Positions 8,065 through 16,260 of a DNA stretch of 22,780 nt are shown in pieces. The DNA is taken from positions 1 to 22,780 of the forward strand of contig JAYULE010000226.1 in assembly GCA_043763845.1 (NCBI GenBank), written 5' to 3'. The translations under genes were made by a program, and so were the position numbers. The notes beneath the pieces are model-generated. The model worked only from the letters and a program-made list of their open reading frames with translations, searched no databases and had not been told where the DNA came from. The stretch's first letter is position 1. Each line of letters opens with the position of its first letter. Source of the DNA: Pseudopedobacter sp043763845 (GTDB lineage: Bacteria > Bacteroidota > Bacteroidia > Sphingobacteriales > Sphingobacteriaceae).

Positions 8065-8559
8065 ATGCCTTCCTTTGATATTGTTAGTAAAATTGATGCG
8101 CAAACTTTAGATAATGCCATAAATAATGCCAAAAAAGAAATCTTAAATCGTTACGATTTTAGCACTTCTAAATCTACTATAGAATTAGATAAAAAAATAA
8201 ATAAATTAGAAATTATTACAGAAGATGATATGCGTTTAAAAGCAATTACCGATTCGATAATTTCGAGGTTTGTTAAACAAAATTTAGACCCAAATGCATT
8301 AGATTTTGAGAAACCATTTTATGCCATCACAGGCAATATGATTAAAAAAGAAATTAATGTTAAAGAAGGAATTGATAAAGAAGTTGCCAAAAAAATTGTG
8401 AAGAAAATTAAAGATTCGAACTTAAAAGTACAAGCATCAATAATGGAAGACCAAGTGCGAGTACAAGGGAAAAAACTGGATGATTTACAAGATGTTATAG
8501 CACTTTGCCGTAGCGAAAATTTTGGACAACCATTGCAATATATTAATATGAGGGCGTAG
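8065..8559 (+). CDS. yajQ: YajQ family nucleotide-binding protein
   Basis: YajQ proteins bind nucleotides, and some members bind cyclic di-GMP and act as effectors. Seen: 164 residues, the standard length, beginning MPSFDIVSKID and containing the family stretches NRYDFSTSKSTIELD (about 29-43), ITEDDMRLKAITDSI (about 51-65), KPFYAITGNMIKKEI (about 84-98) and the closing VRVQGKKLDDLQDVIAL (about 130-146). It has two ferredoxin-like halves and no signal peptide. It is a single-gene unit, divergent from the lysine-rich gene and convergent with the acetyltransferase gene. Whether this member binds c-di-GMP cannot be told from sequence. Confidence 0.95.
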   Translation: MPSFDIVSKIDAQTLDNAINNAKKEILNRYDFSTSKSTIELDKKINKLEIITEDDMRLKAITDSIISRFVKQNLDPNALDFEKPFYAITGNMIKKEINVKEGIDKEVAKKIVKKIKDSNLKVQASIMEDQVRVQGKKLDDLQDVIALCRSENFGQPLQYINMRA

Positions 8560-8607
8560 AAATTAGTAATTAAATATCAAATAATTGGAAAATAAAAACA
8601 GCAATTT

Positions 8608-9036
8608 TTAAAGTGAAGAGCGTACCATTTTGTAGTGCTGTATGCCTGCTTCATTAAAAATTTCTCCTTTTGCAACAAAACCAAATTTTGCGTATAAACC
8701 CATTGCTGTTAATTGTGCGTGTAGATAAATATTATGAGAGTTTGGAGGTAAATCAGCTAAAAGATCGGCTAATAAATAAGAACCCACACCTAAACTTCTA
8801 AACTGTTTTAAAACAGCAAATCGTTCGCATTTATAGCCGTTTGGTGTTTGGCGCCAACGGCAAACGCCTGCTGGTATTTCATCGGCGAAAGCCAAAAAAT
8901 GATGGGAAACTTCTTCGTTCTCGAACTCTAAATGTGCAGGGCAGTTTTGCTCTATTACAAACACTTGTTTCCTAATTGCAAAAGCAATTTCTAAATCGGT
9001 ATGGTTTGTAATTTTTTTTACAGTAATTTTCGGCAT
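8608..9036 (-). CDS. GNAT family N-acetyltransferase, ElaA-like
   Basis: Predicted acetyl-CoA-dependent acyltransferase; substrate unknown. Seen: 142 residues in a single GNAT domain. It begins with AIRKQVFVIEQNCPA (about 20-34) and HHFLAFADEIPAGVCRWRQ (about 45-63), then has motif A as ERFAVLKQFRSLGVGSYLL (71-89), where R80 and GVG (83-85) form the pyrophosphate-binding loop. It ends with LHAQLTAMGLYAKFGF (105-120), whose LYAKFGF is the typical motif B. The RKQVFVIEQ start is characteristic of the ElaA-type subgroup. It lies 67 bases downstream of ribBA on the same strand, possibly cotranscribed because no clear terminator separates them. Confidence 0.85.
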   Translation of the reverse strand: MPKITVKKITNHTDLEIAFAIRKQVFVIEQNCPAHLEFENEEVSHHFLAFADEIPAGVCRWRQTPNGYKCERFAVLKQFRSLGVGSYLLADLLADLPPNSHNIYLHAQLTAMGLYAKFGFVAKGEIFNEAGIQHYKMVRSSL

Positions 9037-9103
9037 ACTATGTTTTTAATACCCTATTTATCGGCGAAAGCAAACGAAAAAAAAAACTAATTTTGCTAAT
9101 TAA

Positions 9104-10303
9104 TTACCCTAAAATATTATGTCCCATTCTATCTCGTTTGGTTTTTAAATAAACTTCGTTATGTTGGTTTGATGCAATTTCTATAGCCACATTTTCTACA
9201 ACCTCTAAACCGTAGCCAATAAGTCCAGCTCTTTTAGTTGGATTATTGCTCATTAAGCGCATTTTTTTAACATTTATGGCTCTTAAAATTTGTGCGCCAA
9301 TGCCATAGTCCCGTTCATCCATTTTAAAGCCTAAAGCAAGGTTGGCATCAACAGTATCCATACCAGCATCTTGTAAATTATATGATTTTAATTTGTTAAC
9401 CAAGCCAATACCTCGGCCCTCTTGGTTCATATATAAAATTACACCTTTGCCTTCTTTCTCTATCATTTCCATTGCTTTATGAAGCTGTGGGCCACAATCG
9501 CATTTGCATGAACCAAAAATATCTCCCGTAATGCAAGAGCTATGTACGCGTACCAAAACGGGTTCGTCATCATCCCAACTTCCTTTAATTAAAGCTAAGT
9601 GATTATCGCCAGTATTTAATTGTGTAAAGGCTACCATTTCAAAATTGCCCCACTGTGTGGGTAAATTAATTGCCACTTCTTTCTTTACTAAAGTTTCGGT
9701 TTTTAGGCGGTACGAAATTAAATCTTGAATAGAAATAATTTTCATATCTAGTTGTTTAGCTAGGATTTTTAAATCGGGCAAACGAGCCATTTCTCCGTCT
9801 TCGCTCATTATTTCGCAAATTACACCTGCTGGCGCAAAGCCTGCTAAAACGGCTAAATCAATTGCAGCTTCGGTGTGGCCAGCCCTGCGTAAAACACCAC
9901 CATTTTGTGCAATTAAAGGGAAAATATGCCCAGGTCGACCTAAATCTTCGGGTTTTGTTTCAGGGTTTATTAAAGCTAAAATAGTTTTAGATCTATCACT
10001 GGCAGATATGCCTGTAGAGCAACCTTGGCCAATTAAATCTATTGATACTGTAAAATTTGTTTCGAATGTTGCAGTGTTTTTACCCACCATTAAGTTTAAC
10101 TGTAAATCTTCACACTTATCGGCCGTTAGCGGTACACAAATTAAACCACGGCCATATTTTGCCATAAAGTTTACTACTTCGGGTGTTGCATTTGCTGCAG
10201 CGGTAACAAAATCGCCTTCGTTTTCGCGGTCTTCATCATCAACCACAATTACCATTTTGCCAGCTTTAATATCTTGTATTGCTTCTTCTATGTTGTTCAA
10301 CAT
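9104..10303 (-). CDS. ribBA: Bifunctional RibBA: DHBP synthase / GTP cyclohydrolase II
   Basis: Supplies both precursors of riboflavin: 3,4-dihydroxy-2-butanone 4-phosphate from ribulose 5-phosphate, and the pyrimidinone from GTP. Seen: 399 residues. The N-terminal RibB domain (about 1-200) has VDDEDRENEGDFVT (21-34), STGISASDRSKTI (about 96-108) and RRAGHTEAAIDLA (139-151). The C-terminal RibA domain (about 210-399) has HSSCITGDIFGSCKCDCG with zinc cysteines C257, C268 and C270 (same 11+2 spacing as E. coli RibA), the YMNQEGRGIGL loop (291-301) and NNPTKRAGL (353-361). Both active sites look complete. The leader carries a TAAATTTG promoter box and a 17-bp palindrome. I see no FMN riboswitch. 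Confidence 0.97.
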   Translation of the reverse strand: MLNNIEEAIQDIKAGKMVIVVDDEDRENEGDFVTAAANATPEVVNFMAKYGRGLICVPLTADKCEDLQLNLMVGKNTATFETNFTVSIDLIGQGCSTGISASDRSKTILALINPETKPEDLGRPGHIFPLIAQNGGVLRRAGHTEAAIDLAVLAGFAPAGVICEIMSEDGEMARLPDLKILAKQLDMKIISIQDLISYRLKTETLVKKEVAINLPTQWGNFEMVAFTQLNTGDNHLALIKGSWDDDEPVLVRVHSSCITGDIFGSCKCDCGPQLHKAMEMIEKEGKGVILYMNQEGRGIGLVNKLKSYNLQDAGMDTVDANLALGFKMDERDYGIGAQILRAINVKKMRLMSNNPTKRAGLIGYGLEVVENVAIEIASNQHNEVYLKTKRDRMGHNILG

Positions 10304-10331
10304 CTTTTAAAAAGATTTTATCACACTTAAT

Positions 10332-10348
10332 TGTACGATTATCGTACA
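10332..10348 (-). promoter_or_regulatory. Palindromic operator candidate upstream of ribBA
   Basis: TGTACGA-TTA-TCGTACA is a perfect 7-bp inverted repeat around three bases, 29-45 bases before the ribBA start. It lies just downstream of the predicted start site from the box at 10362-10369, a position where a bound repressor would block transcription. As RNA it could form only a small hairpin. The binding protein is unknown. Confidence 0.5.
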
Positions 10349-10361
10349 TTTTAATGTTTTA

Positions 10362-10369
10362 CAAATTTA
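10362..10369 (-). promoter_or_regulatory. Candidate -7 box for ribBA
   Basis: The minus strand reads TAAATTTG, an exact TAnnTTTG match, 59 bases before the ribBA start. A TSS near 10355-10358 would give a leader of about 55 nt containing the palindrome at 10332-10348. No clear -33 TTG is seen. Confidence 0.4.
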
Positions 10370-10507
10370 ACTATTTAAATTGTGTTTTGTTTGGATATGT
10401 ACTAATTGACTTTTATTAGATAAACCGATTAAAATAACTTGGCAATTTTTATAAATATTTACTTTGTAATTTGAAATTTATATTTAAAAATTTTGAATTA
10501 ACTAAAC

Positions 10508-10515
10508 TATTTTTG
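10508..10515 (+). promoter_or_regulatory. Candidate -7 box abutting hpt start
   Basis: TATTTTTG (TAnnTTTG) ends four bases before the hpt ATG at 10520. It has the same spacing as the box before yyaL. Use of it would give a leaderless or nearly leaderless message. Confidence 0.3.
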
Positions 10516-10519
10516 CTTG

Positions 10520-11059
10520 ATGAAGACGATAAATTTAAGTGATAAAGTTTTTGAAATATTTATAAGCAATTTAGAAATTAACACCCGTACTGCCGAGTTA
10601 GCAAAACAAATAAATTTAGATTACCAAAACGAAACACCGGTTATTATTGGCATTTTAAATGGGTGTTTTATGTTTATGGCAGATTTAGTAAGCCAAATTA
10701 CTGGAAATTGCGAAATCTCGTTTATTAAAGTGTCGTCGTATAAAGGCGAAACAAAAACCAGTGGTAATGTTGATGAGGTTTTAGGTTTGGATATTGATGT
10801 TTGCGGGAGAGACGTAATTATTGTGGAAGATATTGTGGATACTGGCAAAACCCTACAATTTTTGATAAGTAAAACCGAAGCTTTTAAACCCGCATCGGTA
10901 AAAGTGGCTACGTTAATACTTAAACCCGAAGCCTTAGAAACCCAAATACCACAAATTACTTACGTTGGCTTTGAGATTGAGAATAAATTTGTTGTGGGTT
11001 ACGGTATGGATTACAATAACTTAGGTAGAAACTTAAACGACATTTATAAGCTTTGTTAA
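10520..11059 (+). CDS. hpt: Hypoxanthine phosphoribosyltransferase
   Basis: Purine salvage: converts hypoxanthine or guanine plus PRPP to IMP or GMP. Seen: 179 residues, typical bacterial HPRT length. It has the PPi-binding loop GILNGCFMFMADL (about 44-56), the flexible-loop SSYKG (72-76), the PRPP-binding motif VIIVEDIVDTGKT (99-111) with acidic pair E103/D104 and D107, and the purine-contacting KP...VGF...VGYGMDYN region (about 135-166). I chose ATG at 10520. The in-frame TTG three bases earlier adds only one residue. It is a single gene convergent with ruvX; the two stop codons are nine bases apart. Confidence 0.95.
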   Translation: MKTINLSDKVFEIFISNLEINTRTAELAKQINLDYQNETPVIIGILNGCFMFMADLVSQITGNCEISFIKVSSYKGETKTSGNVDEVLGLDIDVCGRDVIIVEDIVDTGKTLQFLISKTEAFKPASVKVATLILKPEALETQIPQITYVGFEIENKFVVGYGMDYNNLGRNLNDIYKLC

Positions 11060-11088
11060 ACTAAGGCGTTATAGCAAGCTTTGTTTTT
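11048..11088 (+). terminator. Weak terminator overlapping hpt and ruvX 3' ends
   Basis: AAGCTTTG (11048-11055) can pair with CAAGCTT (11075-11081) with one bulged base, followed by TGTTTTT. It is the only terminator-like structure after hpt, but the stem is short and the loop long. Confidence 0.25.
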
Positions 11089-11488
11089 CCATGTAAGATT
11101 GTAAAATTATTGTTGCGGCAACTTCATCAACTAAAGCTTTATTTTGCCTAGCTGTTTTTTTTAAACCACTTTGCGCAATAGTTGCCGATGCCATTTTGGA
11201 AGTAAAACGCTCGTCCATCATTTCAACTAAAATAGTAGGGAAATTATTTTTTAAAAGCGTTACAAAACCTTTTACCTGCTGTGCCGATTCTGATAAACTA
11301 CCATCCATTTGTTTGGGTAAGCCTACCACAAAAAGTTCAACTGGTTCGGTTAAGATATATTTTTTTAAAAATTCAATTATATTTTTTGGGTGGACGGTAG
11401 TTAAACTATTGGCAATAATTTTTAAAGGATCGGTGGCGGCAATGCCTATTCGTTTTGTGCCGTAATCAAAAGCTATAATTCTAGCCAC
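11069..11488 (-). CDS. ruvX: Putative pre-16S rRNA nuclease, YqgF/RuvX family
   Basis: RNase-H-fold nuclease; in E. coli YqgF is needed for 16S rRNA 5' end maturation. Seen, numbering from the GTG at 11488: 139 residues, RIIAFDYGTKRIGIA (3-17) with catalytic D8, VVGLPKQMDGSLSE (about 54-67), MDERFTS (91-97) and the closing acidic LVDEVAA (D121). I prefer GTG 11488 because it gives the family N-terminus MARIIAFDYG. An in-frame TTG at 11497 would add three residues. Either start overlaps the upstream lipoprotein gene (8 or 17 bases), so the two genes are probably translationally coupled. Confidence 0.92.
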   Translation of the reverse strand: MARIIAFDYGTKRIGIAATDPLKIIANSLTTVHPKNIIEFLKKYILTEPVELFVVGLPKQMDGSLSESAQQVKGFVTLLKNNFPTILVEMMDERFTSKMASATIAQSGLKKTARQNKALVDEVAATIILQSYMEKQSLL

Positions 11489-11639
11489 GTGGTTCAACTT
11501 TCATATTATCAGGTACACAAATTGTACTTCCGTTTTCTAATTTTACTTGATGCATTCCATCTGGGCAAGAAGTTTTTTTGCAAGCACAAACCAAGCTTAA
11601 AAATGAAATAACAAAAATTAATTTAACAAAATTTTTCAT
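11481..11639 (-). CDS. Small cysteine-containing lipoprotein, function unknown
   Basis: A 52-codon gene. Seen: MKNFVKLIFVISF begins a typical signal sequence (basic N-terminus, hydrophobic 4-17) ending in the lipobox-like VCAC with lipidated cysteine C20. The mature part is only 33 residues and contains two more cysteines (SCPDGMHQ, C25; STICVPDN, C41), which could form a disulfide in the periplasm. The start ATG at 11639 is the only one giving the signal peptide. The stop TAG lies inside the ruvX start region (GTGGCTAG). I recognise no function. Coding status is supported by the coherent lipoprotein signal and the overlap with ruvX. Confidence 0.75.
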   Translation of the reverse strand: MKNFVKLIFVISFLSLVCACKKTSCPDGMHQVKLENGSTICVPDNMKVEPRG

Positions 11640-11731
11640 GAACTTGTTAATGATTTTTTTCGCTAAATTAGTAAAATTTAATTTAAATAATTTGGATATT
11701 TAACAATTGCATTGGCTCTTAAATTTGGGTT

Positions 11732-11753
11732 TTAACGCTAATTTTAGCGTTAA
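11732..11753. repeat. Perfect 10-bp inverted repeat between sbcC and the lipoprotein gene
   Basis: TTAACGCTAA-TT-TTAGCGTTAA is a perfect palindrome 32 bases after the sbcC stop and 93 bases before the lipoprotein start. No T run follows it on the minus strand, so as an sbcC terminator it is incomplete. An operator for lipoprotein-ruvX is the alternative. Confidence 0.5.
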
Positions 11754-11784
11754 TTTGCTATAAATGAAAATAAAAAAATAAAGA

Positions 11785-14700
11785 CTACTGCCAACTGGGT
11801 TTAACTTGGCTGCCTTTAAAAGTATCGTTTTCAATGGTTAAATAGGTATCAATCTCTTGTTGCAAATCTTCAACATGAGATATTATACCCACAATACGGC
11901 TTTCTTTACGCAACTGTTTTAAAGTTTCGAAAGCGGTTTGAAGTGATTCTTTATCAAGCGAGCCAAAACCTTCATCTAAAAAAAAGAAATTTTGTTTGGC
12001 TTTATTTTGCTGCTGCACACTTTCGGCCAAAGCCAAAGCTAAAGATAGCGATGCTTGAAAGGTTTGCCCACCCGATAAAGTTTTGGCAATTCTGGTTTTG
12101 CCATTATTTAAATAATCTCGTACCAAAAAATCGTTGTTTTCTTTAACTTCTAATTTAAATTGTTGGTGGGTAAGTTGGTAAAACCTTTGATTTGCAACAG
12201 CGCACAAGTTTTGTAAATACACTTGCGAAATATAACTTACGAAGCCACTACCGCTAAAAAGTTGTTTTAATGTATTTATGTTAGTAGCTCGATTCTGTAA
12301 TTTTTCTAACTCATTTGTTAAAATAAGCTTTTGTTCAAAGTTTTTTATAGCAATTTCTAAAGCGTTTTTTTCTTTTATTAAATCGGTATTTATTTGTTCA
12401 AACTCTTGTTTAAATACTACAATATTAGCTAAGTTTAATTGATAAACATCGGCATCAAAAGTTTTTCCTATGCAATTTTCAACTAGTTTTTGGTTTAACT
12501 GTTTTGCGTTAAATAATTGCTGATTATAAATTTCAACTTCTTTTTTTAAAGTTTCAGTATCAAAATTATCCGCTAAAATACTTATTATTTCATCTTCGGT
12601 TTGGTAACCTGATTTTGCTATTTCAACTTCAATATTTTGTGCAATTTTTTTATACTTAGCTTCATCATTAATTAAGTTTTGATTAGCTGTTTCTAATTTT
12701 TCATTGAGTAAAATTTTTGTTTGTGTTTGTTGGTTTAACTCTTCGCTAATTTGTTGGTGCTGCGTAATTATATCATTAATTTGTTGTCTAATTTTCTTGC
12801 TTTGTTGGGTAATTTGTGCTTCGGAAAGGTTTGTAAAATCTTTAGCATTCAATACAATTAATTGATTTTGTAAAGTACTAATTTCTCCTTGTTTGGCAAT
12901 TATTTGATTTTCAATATCAGTAATTGCAAGTGTGTATTTATCAAAACTTGCAACAACCAATTTTAAACTTTCTTCTTGGTTTTCTAATTCTTTTTCGCTA
13001 TTAGTTATTGCATTTTGGATTTCATTTGCGGCTGTAAATTGACTATCAACCAAGGCTTTATCATTAACCGAAAAGTTGGGCCAAATAAATTTTTGTTGAT
13101 GTGCTTGTGCAATATTTTGTGCTAGGCTTAGCTTGTTTGTAACAATTTGCAATTGCTCATTATTTGATTGCTTATTGGCATTAAAACCTATTAAATTTTT
13201 TTCAATCTTATTTAAATCATCAATATTATTTTGGTTGATTTTTATGTGATTATTTACAGTTAAACTATGCTGTTCAACATCTTCTACTTTTAAAATTTGT
13301 GGATGTTCAGTTGCGCCGCACAACATACAAGGTTGCCCGTTGTGCAGCATATCACTAAATTCTCCTAATTTTTTTTGTAGGTTATAATGTGCTAATTGAT
13401 TTTGCAAAACTTGCTTTTGTGCATTTAAAGTTTGGCTTAATTGCTGAATAATATGTGTTGCATTTTGTACTGAAGTAATCAAATTATTGCTCGTAAATAT
13501 TGAATTTTTAAGTTCCTTTTCGATATGCTTTTCAACTGTTTGTAAATTAGTATTTACGACTAAAACTTCATCATTTATAGAATTTATTTGCTCTTCGAAA
13601 CCTTCATTTTGAGTGAACCAAATTTTTATTTCACTCAATTCAGTTAAATTTGGCAAGCTGCTTTTTAGGGATTTTAGTTGTGTTTTTAATTCTAAAATAT
13701 TTGCTTCTAGTAAAGTTTTTTTGCTAAGTTCAGATGCTAATAAAATTTTTCCTTTTTCAACTCTAGCCTTAAGCTCAATAGTTTCGGTGTTTTTTACAGC
13801 TAATTCGAGTAAATTTTTATAATCGTTAGCTTCTTGTTTAAAATCATCTATTTTTAAAAATTGGTTATTAATATTTAGGTGTTTTTTTTCGGTTTCGGTT
13901 AAACTATCGCAACAAATTTGGTAGCGTTTTTTTAAATCTTTTAAGTTTTTGTTATGGATTATTATGTTGTAGGCACATTCTTTTTTACGAATAAAAATAT
14001 CTTTAAAATGTAGGTTACAATATTCGTAATTTTTAATTTTTTGGGAATTGAGGTCTTGATTTTGTTGGTTTTCTAACAAAACATTTAATTTCTGTTTGCT
14101 GTTTTCTAAATCCAGAAAAAGTTGCTTAGTTTCCTCCTGTTGTTTTAATTCTTTTTCTTTATCAAAAATTTTAATTTTATAATTTTCTACAATTGGTTCT
14201 AATTGTTTTACGTGGTTTTGTATCTCTATAATGCCTTCTTGAGTGGTTTGTGTTAGATGCAAAAGTTGCCCATTTAGGTTTTGTATGGTTTCATTATTTT
14301 TTTTCTCTAAAAAGCTGGTTTGTACAAAAAACTCGTATTTTTCTAATGCAAAAATTTCTTTAAGCATGGTGGTGCGTTCTTTGTCTTTTAGTTGTAAAAA
14401 TTCTTGAAACTTACCTTGCGGAATAATTATGGTGCGCCTAAAGTTAGTGTAACTTAGGCCTATAATATTTTCGGCTGATGGGATTTCTAAAGGCAACCAA
14501 GCATCATTTTCTTTTACATACGCACATCTATCTAAGGTTTTTACTTCTTCAAATCTCTTAGAATTTCGTTTACCTTTTACTGTAAAACGATATTGTTTAT
14601 CGTCGTAATTTTTAAAAATAAAATCAATTAATAATTCGTTCGATTTTAAATTCATCATATTATAGCCTCTATTATCACGCAAGTTTAATCTTTCGGTTTC

Positions 14701-14862
14701 GCCGTAAAGGGCAAAAGAAATGGCTTCTAAAATTGATGATTTCCCCGAGCCTACTGCACCAAAAATGCCAAATAATTGGCCTTCTATTAGTTTAGTAAAA
14801 TCAATAATTTGCGTTTCTTGGTACGAGTATAATCCCTTAATCGTTAATAGTGTAGGTATCAT
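11785..14862 (-). CDS. sbcC: SbcC, ATPase subunit of the SbcCD nuclease
   Basis: Rad50-like SMC-family ATPase which, with SbcD, cleaves DNA hairpins and blocked ends. Seen: 1025 residues with Walker A GAVGSGKSS (35-43), a Q-loop region PQGKFQEFLQLKDKERT, two long coiled-coil arms (about 180-500 and 530-860, rich in Gln/Asn/Lys/Glu), a zinc hook PCMLCG with C512 and C515 between them, the ABC signature LSGGQTFQASLSLALAL beginning at 929, and Walker B FFFLDEGFGSLD with D963/E964. All key elements are intact. It begins with ATG overlapping the sbcD stop as ATGA, so the subunits are translationally coupled. It is the last gene of the operon. Confidence 0.97.
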   Translation of the reverse strand: MIPTLLTIKGLYSYQETQIIDFTKLIEGQLFGIFGAVGSGKSSILEAISFALYGETERLNLRDNRGYNMMNLKSNELLIDFIFKNYDDKQYRFTVKGKRNSKRFEEVKTLDRCAYVKENDAWLPLEIPSAENIIGLSYTNFRRTIIIPQGKFQEFLQLKDKERTTMLKEIFALEKYEFFVQTSFLEKKNNETIQNLNGQLLHLTQTTQEGIIEIQNHVKQLEPIVENYKIKIFDKEKELKQQEETKQLFLDLENSKQKLNVLLENQQNQDLNSQKIKNYEYCNLHFKDIFIRKKECAYNIIIHNKNLKDLKKRYQICCDSLTETEKKHLNINNQFLKIDDFKQEANDYKNLLELAVKNTETIELKARVEKGKILLASELSKKTLLEANILELKTQLKSLKSSLPNLTELSEIKIWFTQNEGFEEQINSINDEVLVVNTNLQTVEKHIEKELKNSIFTSNNLITSVQNATHIIQQLSQTLNAQKQVLQNQLAHYNLQKKLGEFSDMLHNGQPCMLCGATEHPQILKVEDVEQHSLTVNNHIKINQNNIDDLNKIEKNLIGFNANKQSNNEQLQIVTNKLSLAQNIAQAHQQKFIWPNFSVNDKALVDSQFTAANEIQNAITNSEKELENQEESLKLVVASFDKYTLAITDIENQIIAKQGEISTLQNQLIVLNAKDFTNLSEAQITQQSKKIRQQINDIITQHQQISEELNQQTQTKILLNEKLETANQNLINDEAKYKKIAQNIEVEIAKSGYQTEDEIISILADNFDTETLKKEVEIYNQQLFNAKQLNQKLVENCIGKTFDADVYQLNLANIVVFKQEFEQINTDLIKEKNALEIAIKNFEQKLILTNELEKLQNRATNINTLKQLFSGSGFVSYISQVYLQNLCAVANQRFYQLTHQQFKLEVKENNDFLVRDYLNNGKTRIAKTLSGGQTFQASLSLALALAESVQQQNKAKQNFFFLDEGFGSLDKESLQTAFETLKQLRKESRIVGIISHVEDLQQEIDTYLTIENDTFKGSQVKPSWQ

Positions 14863-16085
14863 TCGGCGTTGCTTTGGGCTCTAATTTCTTTAAACAAATC
14901 TAATAATTCAGTATTGGGATTTTGACCTTTTTGGTGTTTAAAAAAATCTATAAAAAGTTCTTCAATATTTTGATTTAAGTTTATGCTTTTAATATCCGCC
15001 ACAGCGTTATTAATATTTTTAATTTCGGGAATTATGGTTATAATACCATTATGTGCATTAAGCAATTGCTTGCGATTTTCGGCGGTTAAATAATCGGTGG
15101 TTACAATTGTTAGTTCTACTAAAGTATATGGGTTTTGTTGCAACCAAATTAATGCCTCATTAATATCATTAAATTTTTTGCGGTGTAATACCCGGCCTTG
15201 TTTAAGTTCTATTTTAGTAATATTTGCTGGCAAGCCATTTGGTTCAACATCTAAAACTACCACATATTTTTGCTGTTGTGCTTCGGCAAAACTATAACTT
15301 AATGGGCTGCTACAATAAACAATTGGGCAGGGTTTTTCATCAATAACTTGGTAGCGGTGTAGGTGACCTAACGCTACATATTGCATTTGTAGAGGTATGT
15401 TTTGGCTGTAAATTTCTTGTGCGCCACCTAGGTGTAAAATGGGTTTTTCATCCTCGGGTTCGGTGGGTTTTATGCCATTTTTTTTCATAAGAAACAAATG
15501 CGCCATTAACATATTTACGCCCTTATTATCACAATAGGTATCGGCCAAGGTTTGCCATTGCTGTTGTAAAACCTGCCTTAATTCTGCTTCTTCATTATTA
15601 ATTCCTAAAAAGGTTTTTAATCTAAACTCGTTGGCGTATGGCGTTAGCAGTAAGCGCAACGGGTAATTGTATTTGGGAATTTTAAGCTCTAAAAATCCAG
15701 CTTCACTGCGTAAAACCGCAATGCCATTATCTAATTTTCCGTCAGCAATATGAGTATCGGGGTAACCCGAAAAAAATATGCCACATTCGCGAGCTAGTGG
15801 GTCGGGGGCTTCAATTCTATCGGGCGAATCGTGATTGCCAGCAATAGCAATTACGGCTCGTTTACCATTATTAGTTAAGCGTTTTAGGGTTTTGTAAAAA
15901 AGGTCGATAGCCTCGGCAGGAGGGTTAAAAGCATCGTACAAATCGCCAGCAATAAGTACTATATCGACTTCTTGTGTATTTGCTATTTCAATAATTTCTT
16001 CTAAAACTAGCTTTTGCTCTTCTAAACGAGAAAATTTTTCGAGCCGTTTGCCTAAGTGCCAATCGGCGGTATGTAGTATTTTCAT
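14859..16085 (-). CDS. sbcD: SbcD, exonuclease subunit of the SbcCD nuclease
   Basis: Mre11-like metallophosphoesterase that supplies the nuclease active site of the SbcCD complex. Seen: 408 residues with phosphoesterase motifs in order: ILHTADWHLGKRLEKF (3-18; D8, H10), LIAGDLYDAFNPP (44-56; D48), AIAGNHDSPDR (80-90; N84, H85), a histidine in MLMAHLFLM, and ALGHLHRYQ near the middle of the protein. The C-terminal part is the variable capping/SbcC-binding region. It is first of the sbcDC operon with a four-base ATGA overlap. A TAAACTTTG sequence (one base longer than TAnnTTTG) lies three bases before the ATG. Confidence 0.97.
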   Translation of the reverse strand: MKILHTADWHLGKRLEKFSRLEEQKLVLEEIIEIANTQEVDIVLIAGDLYDAFNPPAEAIDLFYKTLKRLTNNGKRAVIAIAGNHDSPDRIEAPDPLARECGIFFSGYPDTHIADGKLDNGIAVLRSEAGFLELKIPKYNYPLRLLLTPYANEFRLKTFLGINNEEAELRQVLQQQWQTLADTYCDNKGVNMLMAHLFLMKKNGIKPTEPEDEKPILHLGGAQEIYSQNIPLQMQYVALGHLHRYQVIDEKPCPIVYCSSPLSYSFAEAQQQKYVVVLDVEPNGLPANITKIELKQGRVLHRKKFNDINEALIWLQQNPYTLVELTIVTTDYLTAENRKQLLNAHNGIITIIPEIKNINNAVADIKSINLNQNIEELFIDFFKHQKGQNPNTELLDLFKEIRAQSNAE

Positions 16086-16260
16086 TTACAAAGTTTAGGT
16101 TAAAAATTATTTTTAGTTTTATAAATACCCGTGTTAATTAATTGAAAATCTATTTTTTTAATATAAACATTTTGGTTGTTATTAGATATTAAAAATTGCC
16201 ACAAAATAAGTTTTTAACCTTGTTATCTTGTAAATTAAAAAAATATTTTGTATAAAAATA

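Noticed and set aside
8588..8606. AAAAACAGCAATTTTT as a terminator between yajQ and the GNAT gene
   Set aside because: The stem is A-T only (five pairs) and too weak to support a call.
8881..9071. Direct repeat ATCGGCGAAAGC at 8881-8892 and 9060-9071
   Set aside because: One copy is coding sequence within the GNAT gene and the other lies just upstream of it. With two copies only and no symmetry, a chance match or old local duplication is enough.
10304..10516. Possible FMN riboswitch upstream of ribBA
   Set aside because: The region is AT-rich with only the TGTACGA palindrome. None of the conserved RFN helices or GC-rich loop sequences are recognisable.
10517..10519. TTG as the hpt start codon
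   Set aside because: It is immediately followed by an in-frame ATG that gives the normal HPRT N-terminus, so the extra codon is unnecessary.
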